Source of the DNA: Anaeramoeba flamelloides
Taxonomy: Eukaryota > Metamonada > Anaeramoebidae
DNA: 64,000 bases
NCBI GenBank assembly: GCA_027625915.1
Contig: JANTQA010000070.1
Span: forward strand, 5,001-69,000
Reading direction: 5' to 3'
Shown here: positions 1 to 11,856 of the stretch, one piece after another
How positions within the stretch are numbered: the stretch's first letter is position 1
How the letters are laid out: each line of letters opens with the position of its first letter
The notes under the pieces: model-generated
Told to the model about the DNA's origin: nothing
Seen by the model: only the letters and a program-made list of their open reading frames with translations
Databases searched by the model: none
Program-made: the position numbers and the translations under genes

Positions 1-867
1 TTTTTACAATACAAATTTGAGATTACTCTTGATGGGTTTATCAATAGTTTTGAAATTATTTCACTAATAAATATTCATGGAAAAAATTAAAAATAGGTTG
101 TATTCAAAAAAAACACTTTTTTAATGTGATAAATTGATATCAATATCTTTTCCTCATAAATACCCATCCCTTAATAAATATCTAAATATTAATATATATA
201 TATATATATAAGCTTAATTTCAAAAAAAGGGACGGATTTTTCATTAGAAAAAAATTTGTTTGATTTTTTTTTTCTCTTGAATACTAATTCATTTTACAAA
301 AGTATTAAGGGACAATTACGAATAAAGATTCATAAATAAAAATATAATGTAATCATTTTCTTTTTTTAACGACAAATGAAAAAGGAAAAAAATTATTTTG
401 AAAAAATTTGACCCTAATATTGAAATTTGGTCTATATATATATATTTGATTTTTGCTCTCACAATCATTAAAAACTCAAAAATTGTTCAAGACGATGAAA
501 ATAATCAAGAAACTCGTCAAAAATAAGAAAAAAATCAATTTGCTCATTCTGAAATTTGATCAAATTTGAAATTTAATAATACTCCTTCTGCTTTCATTAG
601 GCCTAATATTTATTAGTGTGAATTTATCGACTTTTAATATTGATTTTAATACATTATTAAGTCAAGTATTTATTCTTTTGAATTAATTTTTTGAATAATC
701 AAAATATTGGAATCGATAATTGAATTTAGAGAAGAGAACTTCTTGGGATAACCTTGAGAAGAAGAAAAAAAGTTTCAGTAGCTATAAAATTCCATTAACA
801 CTGTCATTCAAAATAAAATAAAAATAATAACAAAAAATTTTTATATTTAATTTATTTATATAAAAGA
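1..867. other. intergenic, 3' side of the condensin gene
   Basis: No reading frame or RNA gene is supported here. The stretch is AT-rich with short AT-dinucleotide runs near 190-211 and 433-444. A short motif CCCTTAAT near 169 has an inverted partner near 303, too short to call an element. It would hold the 3' UTR of the minus-strand gene that ends at 868. Confidence 0.6.
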
Positions 868-3800
868 TTAATCACTTTCTTCTGAAGAAAGATTTTCATT
901 TGAATCTGATCCAGAATTCTCAGATTCTGATTCCATTTCAGATCCAGTATGTGTAGATTCGCTGTCAGAATATTCTCCCGATTCTGTTCCTGTTTCGTAT
1001 TCTGGTTCTGATTCTGTTTCTGATTCTGATTCTGTTTCTGTTTCTTCCTTTAATTGTTGTTTTTTTCCATGTTTTCCTCTCCCTCTCCCTCTTCCTCTCC
1101 CTCTCCCTCTCCCTCTCCCTCTCCCTCTTCCTCTCCCTCTTCCTCTTCCTCTCCCTCTTCCTCTTCCTCTTCCCCTTCCTCTTCCTTTTTTTTTAACATT
1201 AGTTTTTTTCGGTGTGTCTTTTTTAATAATTCCATCTTTATTATCTGTATCATTTTCTATGTCCATTTCTTCGCTTTCATTAATATTTTCCTCACCAATT
1301 ACCCAATTTTTGAATTCATTTAATTCCAAATTAAATTCTTTGCTTGATCCGTGTTTTAATTTTTTTATAATTAACAAAAAATAATTTTGCACAGATTCGT
1401 ATTTTCTGATAAATTCTTCAAATAATTTGGTTGATGATTGTATAAATGGGAAGTGTTGTTGTTTAATTTTTAGGCAGGTCAGTGAAAAGGAAATTTCCTT
1501 TGCAACCCTTTCGTCTTTTGCTAAAGTAAACCTTTTAATTAATTTTTTCATTATTGAGGATATTTCTTTATCCTTTGTTAAAAAAGTAAAAATATAGGCA
1601 ATTATTTGTTCATAGTCGCTTTGTATCAATTTTCGATTGGAAAGGAAGGTAAGTATTTCGGGTATATTGTTATAGAGGGAGTTTCCCTTTTTGGCGAATT
1701 CTGAAAAAAACGATCTGGTTAGCTGTGATATTCTTGTATCTTTATCCAATAGACACATCAAAATATTGGTTATCACACTTCTTGGTTTAATGATTTCGCT
1801 TAAAATTAGATGTGTTAGGATCATTAGGGAAGTCTTTCTAATATGGCTATTAGGATTTCTTAATTGTTTGGAAATGGTTTTACACAACTCAGCAGTCTTT
1901 GATGGGAATTTTCGAGACATGTCCGCAAAGGAAATGATTATATTGGACTTTGCAACTAAATCTTTTTCGTTTTCAATTCGATCGATTAGTAACGATAAAT
2001 TATTTTGGAAAAAGGATTCTGAAACGATCATAAATTTACACAAGGACAATATAGCAGATCTTCTTAATATTGGATGGTTAAATTGATTCTTTTCATTTTT
2101 TGTAATTTTTATTAATAAAGTTCCAAATTTTGCCAATAAATTATTTTCGAGATTTTCCATTAATACAATTTCTTTATCCTTGATATGCAAAATTGTTAAA
2201 AGTTCTTCATCTTCAAATCCACCATTAATTAATTCGTCTTCGTCATTGTCATCATCACTGTCACTCTTATTATCATCACTACCACCCTTATTTTTTTTGT
2301 TTTTTTTTTTTCTATTTTTTTTCTCCTCTTTCTTGTTTTGAGTAATTTTTCTTAATCGTTGAATTTTAGAATAGCAGTCCTCGATCCAAACCAATTCCCT
2401 CAAAGCTACGTGTCCAACAAGAAATAATAAACAGGCCAGTTCAAAGCAATTAACATTTTCTTTTTGAATTAATTTGATTCTTACAAAGATTATATCTTGA
2501 ACAAATTTATCTGGATAAGGGTGCAAATTAAAAATTAAATTAATTGCTTGTTCCGCAGCTGTATTCCAGGAATTTTGTTCACTTAATAGTAATTCTTCAC
2601 TTGATTCTTTTTTTTCATCATCTTCATCTTCCTTATCATTTTCACCACTTTCTAAATTTAAAGGTATTGTTAAAAAATTAAATATTAAACTAAAAAGCTC
2701 GTGATTAGGATCGAAATTTGAATTGATTTTTTGATCTGATCTTTGATTTAAATTGACTTTATTGATGCAAATTAATAATTTGCATGCATGAGAGGCAATA
2801 GTTCTATCTTGAATACATAAATTACTAAAAGCTTTTGTGTATAATAATTTAATTTTAGGGAAAACAATTTTTGGCAAAGATTGAGAAATTAACTCAAGAA
2901 TGTGCAAACTGTTGCTTATGATCTCTAAATTATTTTCTTCTTCTTCGAAAATCTGCCACACTGCTTCTATAATTTGCCTTTTCAATGCTTTGGTCTCAAG
3001 TAATTCTGCAAACAATTGCTTCAACGCTCGTGATTCCCCTAGCGTGATTCCTTTGACCATTGAAATTAATCCCCTTGCGATTATCCGATATTTTTGTTTT
3101 TTATGCATTTGGACGGGCAAATCAGGCTTTAAATATAAATCAATATACGCGCTAACAACCTTTTCCTTGATGGAATCCTCGTTGCTTGCAATTAATAATG
3201 AGAGCATTTTACGTATCCCGAGTTCTGATGAATGAACGCGAAATTTTGCTGCAATTTGGAAAAATTGAATAGTTTCAAGAACATCCATGCTTGTGACGCT
3301 ATTCAATAATAATAATAAAGATGGAATTGCTTTACGGATATTTTCAACAAACAATATGGCTTCTTTTAAATATTTTGAAAGTGGATCGTTTCCATCGTAT
3401 TCCTCTTCTTCCTCCTCCTCTTCATCTTTTTTTTCTTCACCCACTCGGTTTTCTTCATTTTCTTCTTCTTCTTCTTCTTGTTCTTCTTCGTTTTCCCTCC
3501 CCTTTTCCTTTTTTTTGCTGATTTCATTTGCTTTTCTTTTTCTTGTCTTGTTTTTCTGATCTGTTTTTGCTTTTGTTTTTATTTTCTTTGGTGATCGTTT
3601 TGCTTTGATTTTTTGACTCGTTTCTTCTTTTTGCTTGCTTTGTCTTTGTTCTTTCTTTTTTTGTAAATGTAAATCTAATTGAGATTTGAATTCGATCAAA
3701 TTTAATGGTGGCTTAAATGGTGAAAATTGTAATGACAATGTTAAAAATTGAATAGCCCTTTTCCTTACGATAGCCGAACGGTCTTTTAGCCTTTCAACAA

Positions 3801-5220
3801 TTTTTTGGATTAAAATGCACATCTTATTTAAAGGGATCGCGTTTTTTGTTAAGGCTAGGCACCACATTTGAATTACTCGTGCACGTGCATAAGCACTTGA
3901 GTCTCTAAACCGAGGAAATAATACATTGATTAATTGATCTCTTTTATTGTGGTCCTTGTTTGAATTAACATTTGTATTTGTTTGGTTTTCAAGGCCGTTA
4001 CCTTCATTTGATAAATTATCATTCTTTTGATAACCATTATTGTTGTTACTATTAATGCCAAGATCGCTGTTTTTGTTTTGATAATCATTATCATTATTAT
4101 TATTATTATTATTGCTGGGCTCATTTAATCTTTTCGTTTTTTCATGAATTAGCAAATTTCCAAGCGACAGAACAATCCCATTCCGAATAACATAAGAAGG
4201 GTGATCAAGAAATGGGATTAATAAACTAATATTGTGAGAGACCAAATCGGGTTTTAGTGAAGAAATCTTTGATAAAAAAAGGCTAATGAAGTTTGCTGTT
4301 TCCGTTGATTGAGACAAAAATTTAGGATCCAAATTCCCAATTTCTTGTAACAATAGTTGATAGAACTGGATTGATCCCAATCCAGACACGATCAAGGAGA
4401 CGGACGTTGAAGATTTTTCACTTTCTTGGATCAACTTGAAGCAATTTTCTAGCAAGTGGGGCAATTTGCTTTTGTCAATTAAAATCTTCTCAATTAAAAG
4501 AACAATTAAATTTTGGATTTCTTGTTCGTTCTTTGAAGAAAAGTTCTCATTTTTAATGACGGAAAAGATCAAACCAAAGACGATCTGAAAAAATGGCTTT
4601 GAGTCCTTTAATGAAAGCGACCATAAAAACGCCAATTGTTCGTGCTTAATAATATCAATCAGCATTTTCAAAATTTCGGTTTTGTGTTCCTTATATTTAT
4701 TTCTTTTGTTAATGTTTGTTTTGTTTTGTTTTTTTTTATTTAAATTCTTATTGTTTTTGGCTTCTATTATTTCTTTTTCGAACAATTGGATCGAATAACT
4801 ACAGAGATACACACTCATATACAAGACGTTTCGAAAGGATAATAATTGTTCTCGATCTAAGTCAGGTGCAACAACGTATGAGGTGCTTGTTTGCAAAGCT
4901 GTCGAAGTTAACTCGCAAATCTGACTAAAGGAATTGAGCCACAGTGACAAACAGCTTGTGAGAATTTCATAATAAAGAGAGATTTGAACAATCGTCAACT
5001 TTTCCACTTTTTTCATAAGGGTGTATAAGGGATCAAAATTCTTTTTTTTAGTAATGAAATTGCATCCTTCATTTTTAATTTCCTCCAAGATCCCCTCGAG
5101 TACACTGGTAATAAGTGTAGTGTTTGTTGTTTCATCTTCTAATTTCTCGTCCAGAACAGGAACATATCCAGTTGTTTGTTTTTCAAGTTCTTCTGGTGAG
5201 TGGATAATAAATTCGACCAT
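868..5220 (-). CDS. NCAPD2: condensin complex subunit 1 (CAP-D2)
   Basis: A single uninterrupted frame of 1,450 aa reads as the HEAT-repeat subunit D2 of condensin I, which works with SMC2/SMC4, CAP-H and CAP-G to compact mitotic chromosomes. Recognition rests on the C-terminal Cnd1 block around residues 1110-1170, which has the family pattern RKTSLMILTHLIL, then LLDKDTRISQLTRSFFSEFA, then a KKGN motif. The N-terminal region (about 60-330) fits the Cnd1_N domain and HEAT-like helices fill the rest. Insertions unlike animal or yeast proteins are an Asn-rich loop near residues 370-420, a Lys- then Glu-rich linker near 520-640, an acidic/basic block near 1000-1030, and an RG-dipeptide tail (1346-1381) followed by an acidic Ser/Glu end. 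The length is close to the family's 1,200-1,450 aa. No intron is needed. The family call is firm; the D3 paralogue is less likely because the whole-protein layout fits D2. Confidence 0.93.
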   Translation of the reverse strand: MVEFIIHSPEELEKQTTGYVPVLDEKLEDETTNTTLITSVLEGILEEIKNEGCNFITKKKNFDPLYTLMKKVEKLTIVQISLYYEILTSCLSLWLNSFSQICELTSTALQTSTSYVVAPDLDREQLLSFRNVLYMSVYLCSYSIQLFEKEIIEAKNNKNLNKKKQNKTNINKRNKYKEHKTEILKMLIDIIKHEQLAFLWSLSLKDSKPFFQIVFGLIFSVIKNENFSSKNEQEIQNLIVLLIEKILIDKSKLPHLLENCFKLIQESEKSSTSVSLIVSGLGSIQFYQLLLQEIGNLDPKFLSQSTETANFISLFLSKISSLKPDLVSHNISLLIPFLDHPSYVIRNGIVLSLGNLLIHEKTKRLNEPSNNNNNNNDNDYQNKNSDLGINSNNNNGYQKNDNLSNEGNGLENQTNTNVNSNKDHNKRDQLINVLFPRFRDSSAYARARVIQMWCLALTKNAIPLNKMCILIQKIVERLKDRSAIVRKRAIQFLTLSLQFSPFKPPLNLIEFKSQLDLHLQKKKEQRQSKQKEETSQKIKAKRSPKKIKTKAKTDQKNKTRKRKANEISKKKEKGRENEEEQEEEEEENEENRVGEEKKDEEEEEEEEYDGNDPLSKYLKEAILFVENIRKAIPSLLLLLNSVTSMDVLETIQFFQIAAKFRVHSSELGIRKMLSLLIASNEDSIKEKVVSAYIDLYLKPDLPVQMHKKQKYRIIARGLISMVKGITLGESRALKQLFAELLETKALKRQIIEAVWQIFEEEENNLEIISNSLHILELISQSLPKIVFPKIKLLYTKAFSNLCIQDRTIASHACKLLICINKVNLNQRSDQKINSNFDPNHELFSLIFNFLTIPLNLESGENDKEDEDDEKKESSEELLLSEQNSWNTAAEQAINLIFNLHPYPDKFVQDIIFVRIKLIQKENVNCFELACLLFLVGHVALRELVWIEDCYSKIQRLRKITQNKKEEKKNRKKKNKKNKGGSDDNKSDSDDDNDEDELINGGFEDEELLTILHIKDKEIVLMENLENNLLAKFGTLLIKITKNEKNQFNHPILRRSAILSLCKFMIVSESFFQNNLSLLIDRIENEKDLVAKSNIIISFADMSRKFPSKTAELCKTISKQLRNPNSHIRKTSLMILTHLILSEIIKPRSVITNILMCLLDKDTRISQLTRSFFSEFAKKGNSLYNNIPEILTFLSNRKLIQSDYEQIIAYIFTFLTKDKEISSIMKKLIKRFTLAKDERVAKEISFSLTCLKIKQQHFPFIQSSTKLFEEFIRKYESVQNYFLLIIKKLKHGSSKEFNLELNEFKNWVIGEENINESEEMDIENDTDNKDGIIKKDTPKKTNVKKKGRGRGRGRGRGRGRGRGRGRGRGRGRGRGRGRGRGRGKHGKKQQLKEETETESESETESEPEYETGTESGEYSDSESTHTGSEMESESENSGSDSNENLSSEESD
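1077..1181. repeat. CCCTCT/TCCTCT hexamer microsatellite coding an RG tail
   Basis: About 105 bases of pyrimidine-only hexamers on the plus strand code alternating Arg-Gly on the minus strand inside the condensin gene. It is far more GC-rich than its surroundings. Pure purine/pyrimidine mirror tracts of this kind can form triplex DNA, and the length is likely to vary between alleles. Confidence 0.9.
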
Positions 5221-8200
5221 TTGAAGTGCTTTGTGTTGTTTGATTTAATTGTTTTGTTTTTTGATTTATTTTTTATTTGACTTATTGTTTGTTTGTTTCT
5301 TTTTTTGTGTTTAATCCGATTCACTGTTTTGTTTGTTTTAAGAAATAGTTATAGGAAGATGGTATTGGTTTATTTGAGTTATTTTGTAAAGGGTGTCTTG
5401 AAAGAAAAAAAAATCGAGACTAACCGTTAAATTTTTCCAAAAAATTTAAGTTTGAATTAAGAATGAAAATTCAGGGAAATAACTGAAAAGGGTTTTTCTG
5501 AGACAACCGAATTATTTTGTTGATTGAAGTAGGTTAGTTAAGAAACAAAAAAAAATGAAGAGGAAAGGAAAATATTTTGAGGGAATTTTAGAGGTTTTTC
5601 TATTATTTTTCCGAACCACATACTAATTGTAACTTTTTGTTTTTTGATCTTTTCCTACAATTTACTTTTGGTGTTGGCGAGATTACTTGTTAAAAAAATA
5701 TTTTTAAAATAAGCCAAATGAAATTTGATTCAATTTAATTACTATTTGTTACATAATAAATAGAACAAAATTTTCATTCAGCTTTCCAAAAAAAGATTTT
5801 AATAATCATGATACATTTCGAACTTTTTATTTCTCTATAATCAAGTATTAATGATTAAATTCCTTTTTTCGAATTGGGACTTTTGATGTTTGATATGTAT
5901 TATTGAGAGATGTGTTTTTTCGGAAAGCTGAATCAATATTTTGATCTTTTTATTATGCAATTAACTCTAATATCTATGACTGTTATTTGGATAATAGACG
6001 GGATAATATTTCACTGTTGAGAGAAAAATGTTTGAAAGAGAAAAATAGTTGGACAGCAATATTAATTGGGAACATTACTGAAAAAGATTTTTAATTTCAT
6101 TTGTTTGTGAATAACTAAAGAAAAGAACAATAAACTACTTATTAGAATAACGATTAATGTAATTCTACTATTTCAAAATCTTATCTCTTATAATCTAGAG
6201 CAAGTTGACCATTACCATTTTCAGAATTAATTGTAAACTTTACTACAACTTGGATTTTTGTTAAAATAGCATGATCTACTTTTAGTTATCAACTATCCAA
6301 ATGAGTATTCAACACACACCACAGATTAATGAACTTGTAACACACTAAAACCTGGATTTGTATATTAGTTACCTTGTTATCAATTGGATTTGATTTTCCA
6401 TTTTACTAATGTTCCCAATTAAAAATGGTGTACAAACATTTTTCTGTTTCCAACATTTTTCTCTCAACAGTCAATTCACTATCATATTTTTAATTCAAAA
6501 TTCCTCCTTTAAAGAATCTTAATTCACTCCATTAATATCACAAAAATGGGGACAAACAAATAAAGAGAGATCACAAATCACATTCTATTTCTTTGAAGCT
6601 TAATGTAAAGAGAAAAATAAGGATAATGAAGTAAAAATTTTTTTTCCATTTATTATGTTAATCAGAGCAGAAAAATAATTATAAGGACATTTTTGACAAG
6701 AAGACAGCACTATAAAAAACACTTTCGTGGTACACCAATAAAAATGATTAAAATTTAACTCAGAAGAGGATAATGATTATGAGTTATAAGGTTACGAATT
6801 TTTTGGCAAAATTGATAATGAATTGAAAAAATTTTTCATCTTCAAAAATTAAAAATTTAATAGTTTATCAACATTTTTTTGATATTATTCTTTCCTAGAG
6901 AACTTGGATGTCAACTTTAAAAGTTTAATCAAAGAGAATAGAGTTTGGTTAAACAATAATTATCATACACACAGAGAAGATACCTCACGAAAGTAATGGA
7001 GAAGATTACACATTTTGTCTTGGCTATTTTTTTTGTTTTTTTTTTCGAGAGTTTAAATCAAGAATATTCCTTTAAAGGTGGAGTTAACATTAACAAGAAG
7101 ATTGTTCTAAAACTAAATTAATAAGATTTTTTTTTTGTTGTTTTTTTTTGTTAGTTAGAAAATCCTGATTTTATATTTTAAGAATAGTTTGAAAGTGAAG
7201 TAATAACAAGTTTAAACGATTAGTTGTTTTTTAATATCTAAAATATATTTTGATTATTTTAGGCTATTCATACTTTTTGAGCAGTATTTTGGTTCAAAAT
7301 ATTTCTCAAATGTGAAAAAAAATCTTTCTTCAATTAAAAGATAAAAATGATCACATGTACCATTAAATTAATTATGATTTTTTTTTTTTTTGATTAATTT
7401 CAAAAATTTTTGATTTTATTTTACAATTTAAAAAAGTAATATAAAGACAACAATAATAAAAAAATTATAACATATAAAAATGTTTGTCTAAAATTAATTT
7501 TAAAGAAAAAATCCTTACAAAATATTAATTAAACTAGAAATTATAATAAAAAATCACCTTATAATCAATTTATAATGTATTTATACAAAAAAAAAAATTA
7601 TCTTAAAGTTATTTTACACCGAATAAACCAAATTCCCAAAATTTCAAAAAGTGAAAAAATATTTAAGAATAAAAATATAGATTATCCTTCCATTTGGAAA
7701 TAATGTAGAATCTGGTAACAACTTTATCATTTTCTGTCTTTTTTATTTATTTTTCATTTCATTTTTCCAAACTCATAATATAGTTATTAAGATTGATAAT
7801 TTTTTTTTTTTTTGATTTATGATATAAAGTTAGGACTGTGTTCAATTAAAATTTAAAAACAAATAAGAGGTGTAGAAGACATTGAAAGTAGTTAAAAATA
7901 AAAATAGTGTGTTCAAAATGATGAAATGAGCGAGAACAAAAAATTAAGGTAAATTTTTTGAAATTTCACCAACAAATTTTTTATTATCAAGTTTAATATC
8001 TTCTTCTTTTATTGGAATAAAACATTTAAACACATTGAAAATGGACAAATTAAACTTCTTTTAATATTAAGTATTATAATATCCAATATTGTGATTTTTA
8101 TATCTATTTTGAATTCGAGTAATGTATAAATTTTTTGAATTTATTTATTATTAATGTCTAAATAAAAGATACATTTACTTTGAGATGTTAAAATTTTGAA

Positions 8201-11200
8201 GTAACTTAATCTGAGACTTCTAATTCAAGAAGTTTCACAAAATTAGTATCTCAAATTTATAAAGCCCTATCGATATTTGAGAAACTTAATTTACATTTAT
8301 AAAAAAAGAAAAAGTTTTTGCAAAGGATTATTTATTAATATTATTTATTATAACATATCTTAATTATTATTTATTTAAAATATACCAATTGTTGTATAAT
8401 TTTTTAATTCCTGTTATAAAATATTTATAAAAACATTTTTAAAACAAAAATTCGAATTAAATATTTTCAATTTTATTTTTTTTTATGATAATTTTACAAT
8501 TTAAAACAGTTTTTTATGATATTTTTAAAGTATTGTAATTTTAAAAAGTTATATTATGTATAATATTTTATTTAATTGTTATTTTTGTTTAAAAACCAAC
8601 AATTTAAATTTCAAATAAGATGTTACAAATAGTTTCAACACCTTATTTCATAAAAAAGGCAGAATATTGTTCATTTTTGTTTGAATATGATATAACTGAC
8701 TATTTTATTATTTGAAAAATTTACTTTCAAGTTTGATAATAGACTCAATTTCACCAAAAGAGAATAGTCGAAATTAAAAATTCAATCTTTTTGAAATAAC
8801 GAATAAATATAAAATTGTTTCGAAATCAGAGAAAGAATAAACTTCATATGAGTAGATACCCGTAAAAGAAATTTCTGTACAAATTATAAATTTTACAAAA
8901 TAATAAAAAATTAAAAAAAATTTTAGGCACTTTTCATTGGATCACCTGGTGCAAAATTTCTTGATTTTTTTAGGAAATTCAAAATTTTAACAAGAAATTT
9001 TTTAAGAGAAAAGAGAATCATTTTAAAAGAAATTCCAAATTCTCAATTTTCGAAAAGTTAATTTGGAGTTTCCAATATTTTTTTTCTTCGATTTAATTTT
9101 CTTCAAAAAAAAAAGAAAAAAAAGCAAAAATGAAAAAAAAAAAAAAAATTAGAAAAATAAAATTTTAATAAAAGGAGAAAAAATGAACTCGATAGAAAAA
9201 TTGACACTTTATTTTGAGAAGAGTTCAGAATTAAACTCATAAAATATATTATATTGTTGTATAAACTTGGCTCTTTTGAATCAAAAATATTTAAGATTCA
9301 ATTAATATTATAGAATGTTTTATATACTTATTTGATAATATAATAATGATATTTATATTCCATACAATAAAAAAAAGTACACGCACGCTTTTGAAAAATA
9401 TTTTCTTTAAAAATTGTTAAAATTATATTTTTAAAAGTAAAAAAAAAAATCTAGTCAACCTACCAAATGGTTTTGAGGGACTTTAGTTCTGAAAAGCTTT
9501 GAAATTGACATTTTTTTCAAACTGATATTTGTATAATAAAAGGCAATAAAAAATACCTTTCATTTTCCTTCCTTTCTTTGAAAATAGAGTCTTCAAAGTA
9601 GTAGGATGTAATTTTCGGTTCTATTAGGAATGAGAAAATTAAAGGGAAGTGTTATTTTATTCCCCTTTTAACACGTTGTGAATAATATTTTCTCATTATA
9701 ACAATTTTTGACACCCCCAAACTATCTCAACACCTATTATATCTAGTCTCCTTTATTTTTTTGTAAGCACAGGTAATTACTAATGAAGTCTAATTTGGAC
9801 TTTAATATCACTATTTGTTTTTGTAAAAGATTTTCTTTTTTGATATTTATCATTTACATCTCATCAAATCAAATTTATTTTCCATTTATTACTCAAACGC
9901 CAGCAAAACATGCCCATAATTTTTTGAGTGTTTTTAATTCAATTAACCATGAAGATTGTATTTAACTTGATAAATGATGGTGGGTGTTTGTGTTTTGGGA
10001 CTTTTTTCCTATAATTTGAATTTTTACTGGCATTTTTTTTCCCCTCAAATATCGTTTTTTTAATTTCAAAGAAAAATCAACCAAAAAAAAACTTGAATTA
10101 AATAGTTGAACATAATTAGTGATTAAATAAAAATAATTCAAATTACATAACTTATTTTTGATGAGGCTACTTAGAAATAGTTATTTTCTTCAAAAAAAGT
10201 TTCTTTGTGATTGATCCCAAATTAGTCTTTACAAAAATCAAAAACAAGTATATTGTTTTCTAGAAAATCATTTGTATTCTACAAACAAACAACACTTCCA
10301 ACTCTCTTCAAAAATAAAAGTTATTTTTCAAGAAAAGATCAGAGGAACCAATATAATCCTTCTATAATTCTATTTTTTTGATATTACTTTAATTTTTTGG
10401 GGATCATTTGTAATTGATTAGATCAACCTTTTGTGACGATTCAACAAACCCAACTGTCTCATAACCTTTTGATGAAACGAAACAGGAAAAGTATTACCTT
10501 CAATATCAACATTCTTGAATTTTGGAACAAATAAGTCACATAAACCCATTTACCAAATTTAATAAAGAATTGATTTTCTCACTAGAAAAAGAAAATTTTG
10601 AAGGTTTTTTTTTTATAAGCGAAAAATTTTAGTTTTTTAATTTCTAAGGTTAAGAAAAACAATTAATACTTGTTGTTCACAGAGCTTATGCAATCCTAAC
10701 ATAACATCTTTAAGTTCGGGATTTTGTTGATTTCGTACGTAGTTAATTTTTAAGCTTCTTTTAGGCAATAATTTGTAGTGAGATTGAAATCGGTTGATAT
10801 TAAATTAGTTGGACTCTTTTCTATTCCAGTCACTACAAAATAAATGGGCACAAATTTTCACTTCCTTTTCTTTTCCAAATTTCAAAAAGATTTCAAAATT
10901 AGTTCCTACTTCTCTGAAGAGGTTATTTTCAAAGAAAAAATGGAAAAGAATGTAAAAATGTTTTCCTATTTATTATTCTTCATCTTGTAATGATAAATCC
11001 AAGCCTCAAATATAATCTATAATAGTTTTTCAATTGAAAAAGTTGAAGTTTATTGGTCTTATTTAAGAGGAAACTAAAGTATCAAGATGAACAGAATTGA
11101 TTGAATTCTGAAGAATTTTTAAAACCCAATATTTTGAATAGTTATTTTGTCAATTTTCAAACTCTAATCATTCAAATAGATTCAAAAAGTTATTTCTTTT

Positions 11201-11327
11201 TTCAAAAATCAAAAGACACTGATAATAATTTACTTTTTTTTGTTTAATTGGAATTTGTAGCTTTGACAGAATTATTTTTTTTTTGAAAATAGGATCATTT
11301 TTTTATTTCTCTCATATATTCAAAATA
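5221..11327. other. 6.1-kb divergent intergenic region
   Basis: This lies between the starts of the minus-strand condensin gene and the plus-strand BEACH gene, so it should contain both promoters. Reading both strands I found no frame with family resemblance. The 60-codon frame at 9783-9965 has no recognisable domain. One foldback element lies at 6013-6471. The remainder is homopolymer-rich AT sequence. Confidence 0.55.
6013..6471. repeat. foldback (MITE-like) element, about 460 bp
   Basis: The ends are imperfect inverted repeats of about 70 bp. The left end starts ACTGTTGAGAGAAAAATGTT and continues to TAATTGGGAACATTACTG. The right end is its inverse, from CTAATGTTCCCAATTA to AACATTTTTCTCTCAACAGT. 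There is no coding frame inside. No target-site duplication is convincing. Confidence 0.7.
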
Positions 11328-11856
11328 ATGAGCGAACAAACAATCAAAAAGCTTATTTGTTCTCAAAAGCTGAACAAAAGTTTTTTTGAAAAAATAGAGA
11401 CTATTTGTTCAAGGCTCTTGGACCTCGAGCCTGACGAAATCCACTTTGATGATTTTGGAAATCTCATTTCTTTATGCACAACATTTTTCCAACAGCAAAA
11501 ACAAAAACAAAATCAAAATAAAAATCAACAGCAATGGAAAAGGCAAAGGCAAAGGCACAGACACAACCTTTTCAAACAAATCACACTAATTTTAATTAAA
11601 TACCTTGAAGTCAAAGTCTTGTCTAAAGTTCTAGAACAAGAAAAAATTGAAATACTTTTTCAGGCCGATAAAACAACACAAAATTTTTCTTTTTATCTTT
11701 TTCAAATTCTCTGCTTATTGACAGAATCTTTAATTTTTTCAACAGAGATATTACAAGTGCTTGCTAAACAAAATGTACCATCAAAAACACTCAGCTTATT
11801 GTTCTTATTTGAAAAAGCAATAAAAGAAAAAAAAAATGGATTATTGTCTTTGCTTG
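11328..11856 (+). CDS. BEACH gene exon 1 (N-terminus)
   Basis: The ATG at 11328 opens [10 protein letters not shown], preceded by a T-rich leader. An in-frame TTG lies upstream at 11283 but adds only a hydrophobic run unlike the family. The exon codes 176 aa. The stretch [19 protein letters not shown] resembles the WDFY3 N-terminal segment that contains a similar VPST motif followed by a leucine-rich helix. The exon ends TTGCTTG before GTAAAT (donor at 11857) in phase 1; read through, it would stop at once at 11862. A Gln/Lys/Arg-rich insertion occupies residues about 57-80. Confidence 0.8.

Noticed and set aside
9783-9965. 60-codon frame in the divergent intergenic region
   Set aside because: No domain and composition like translated background.
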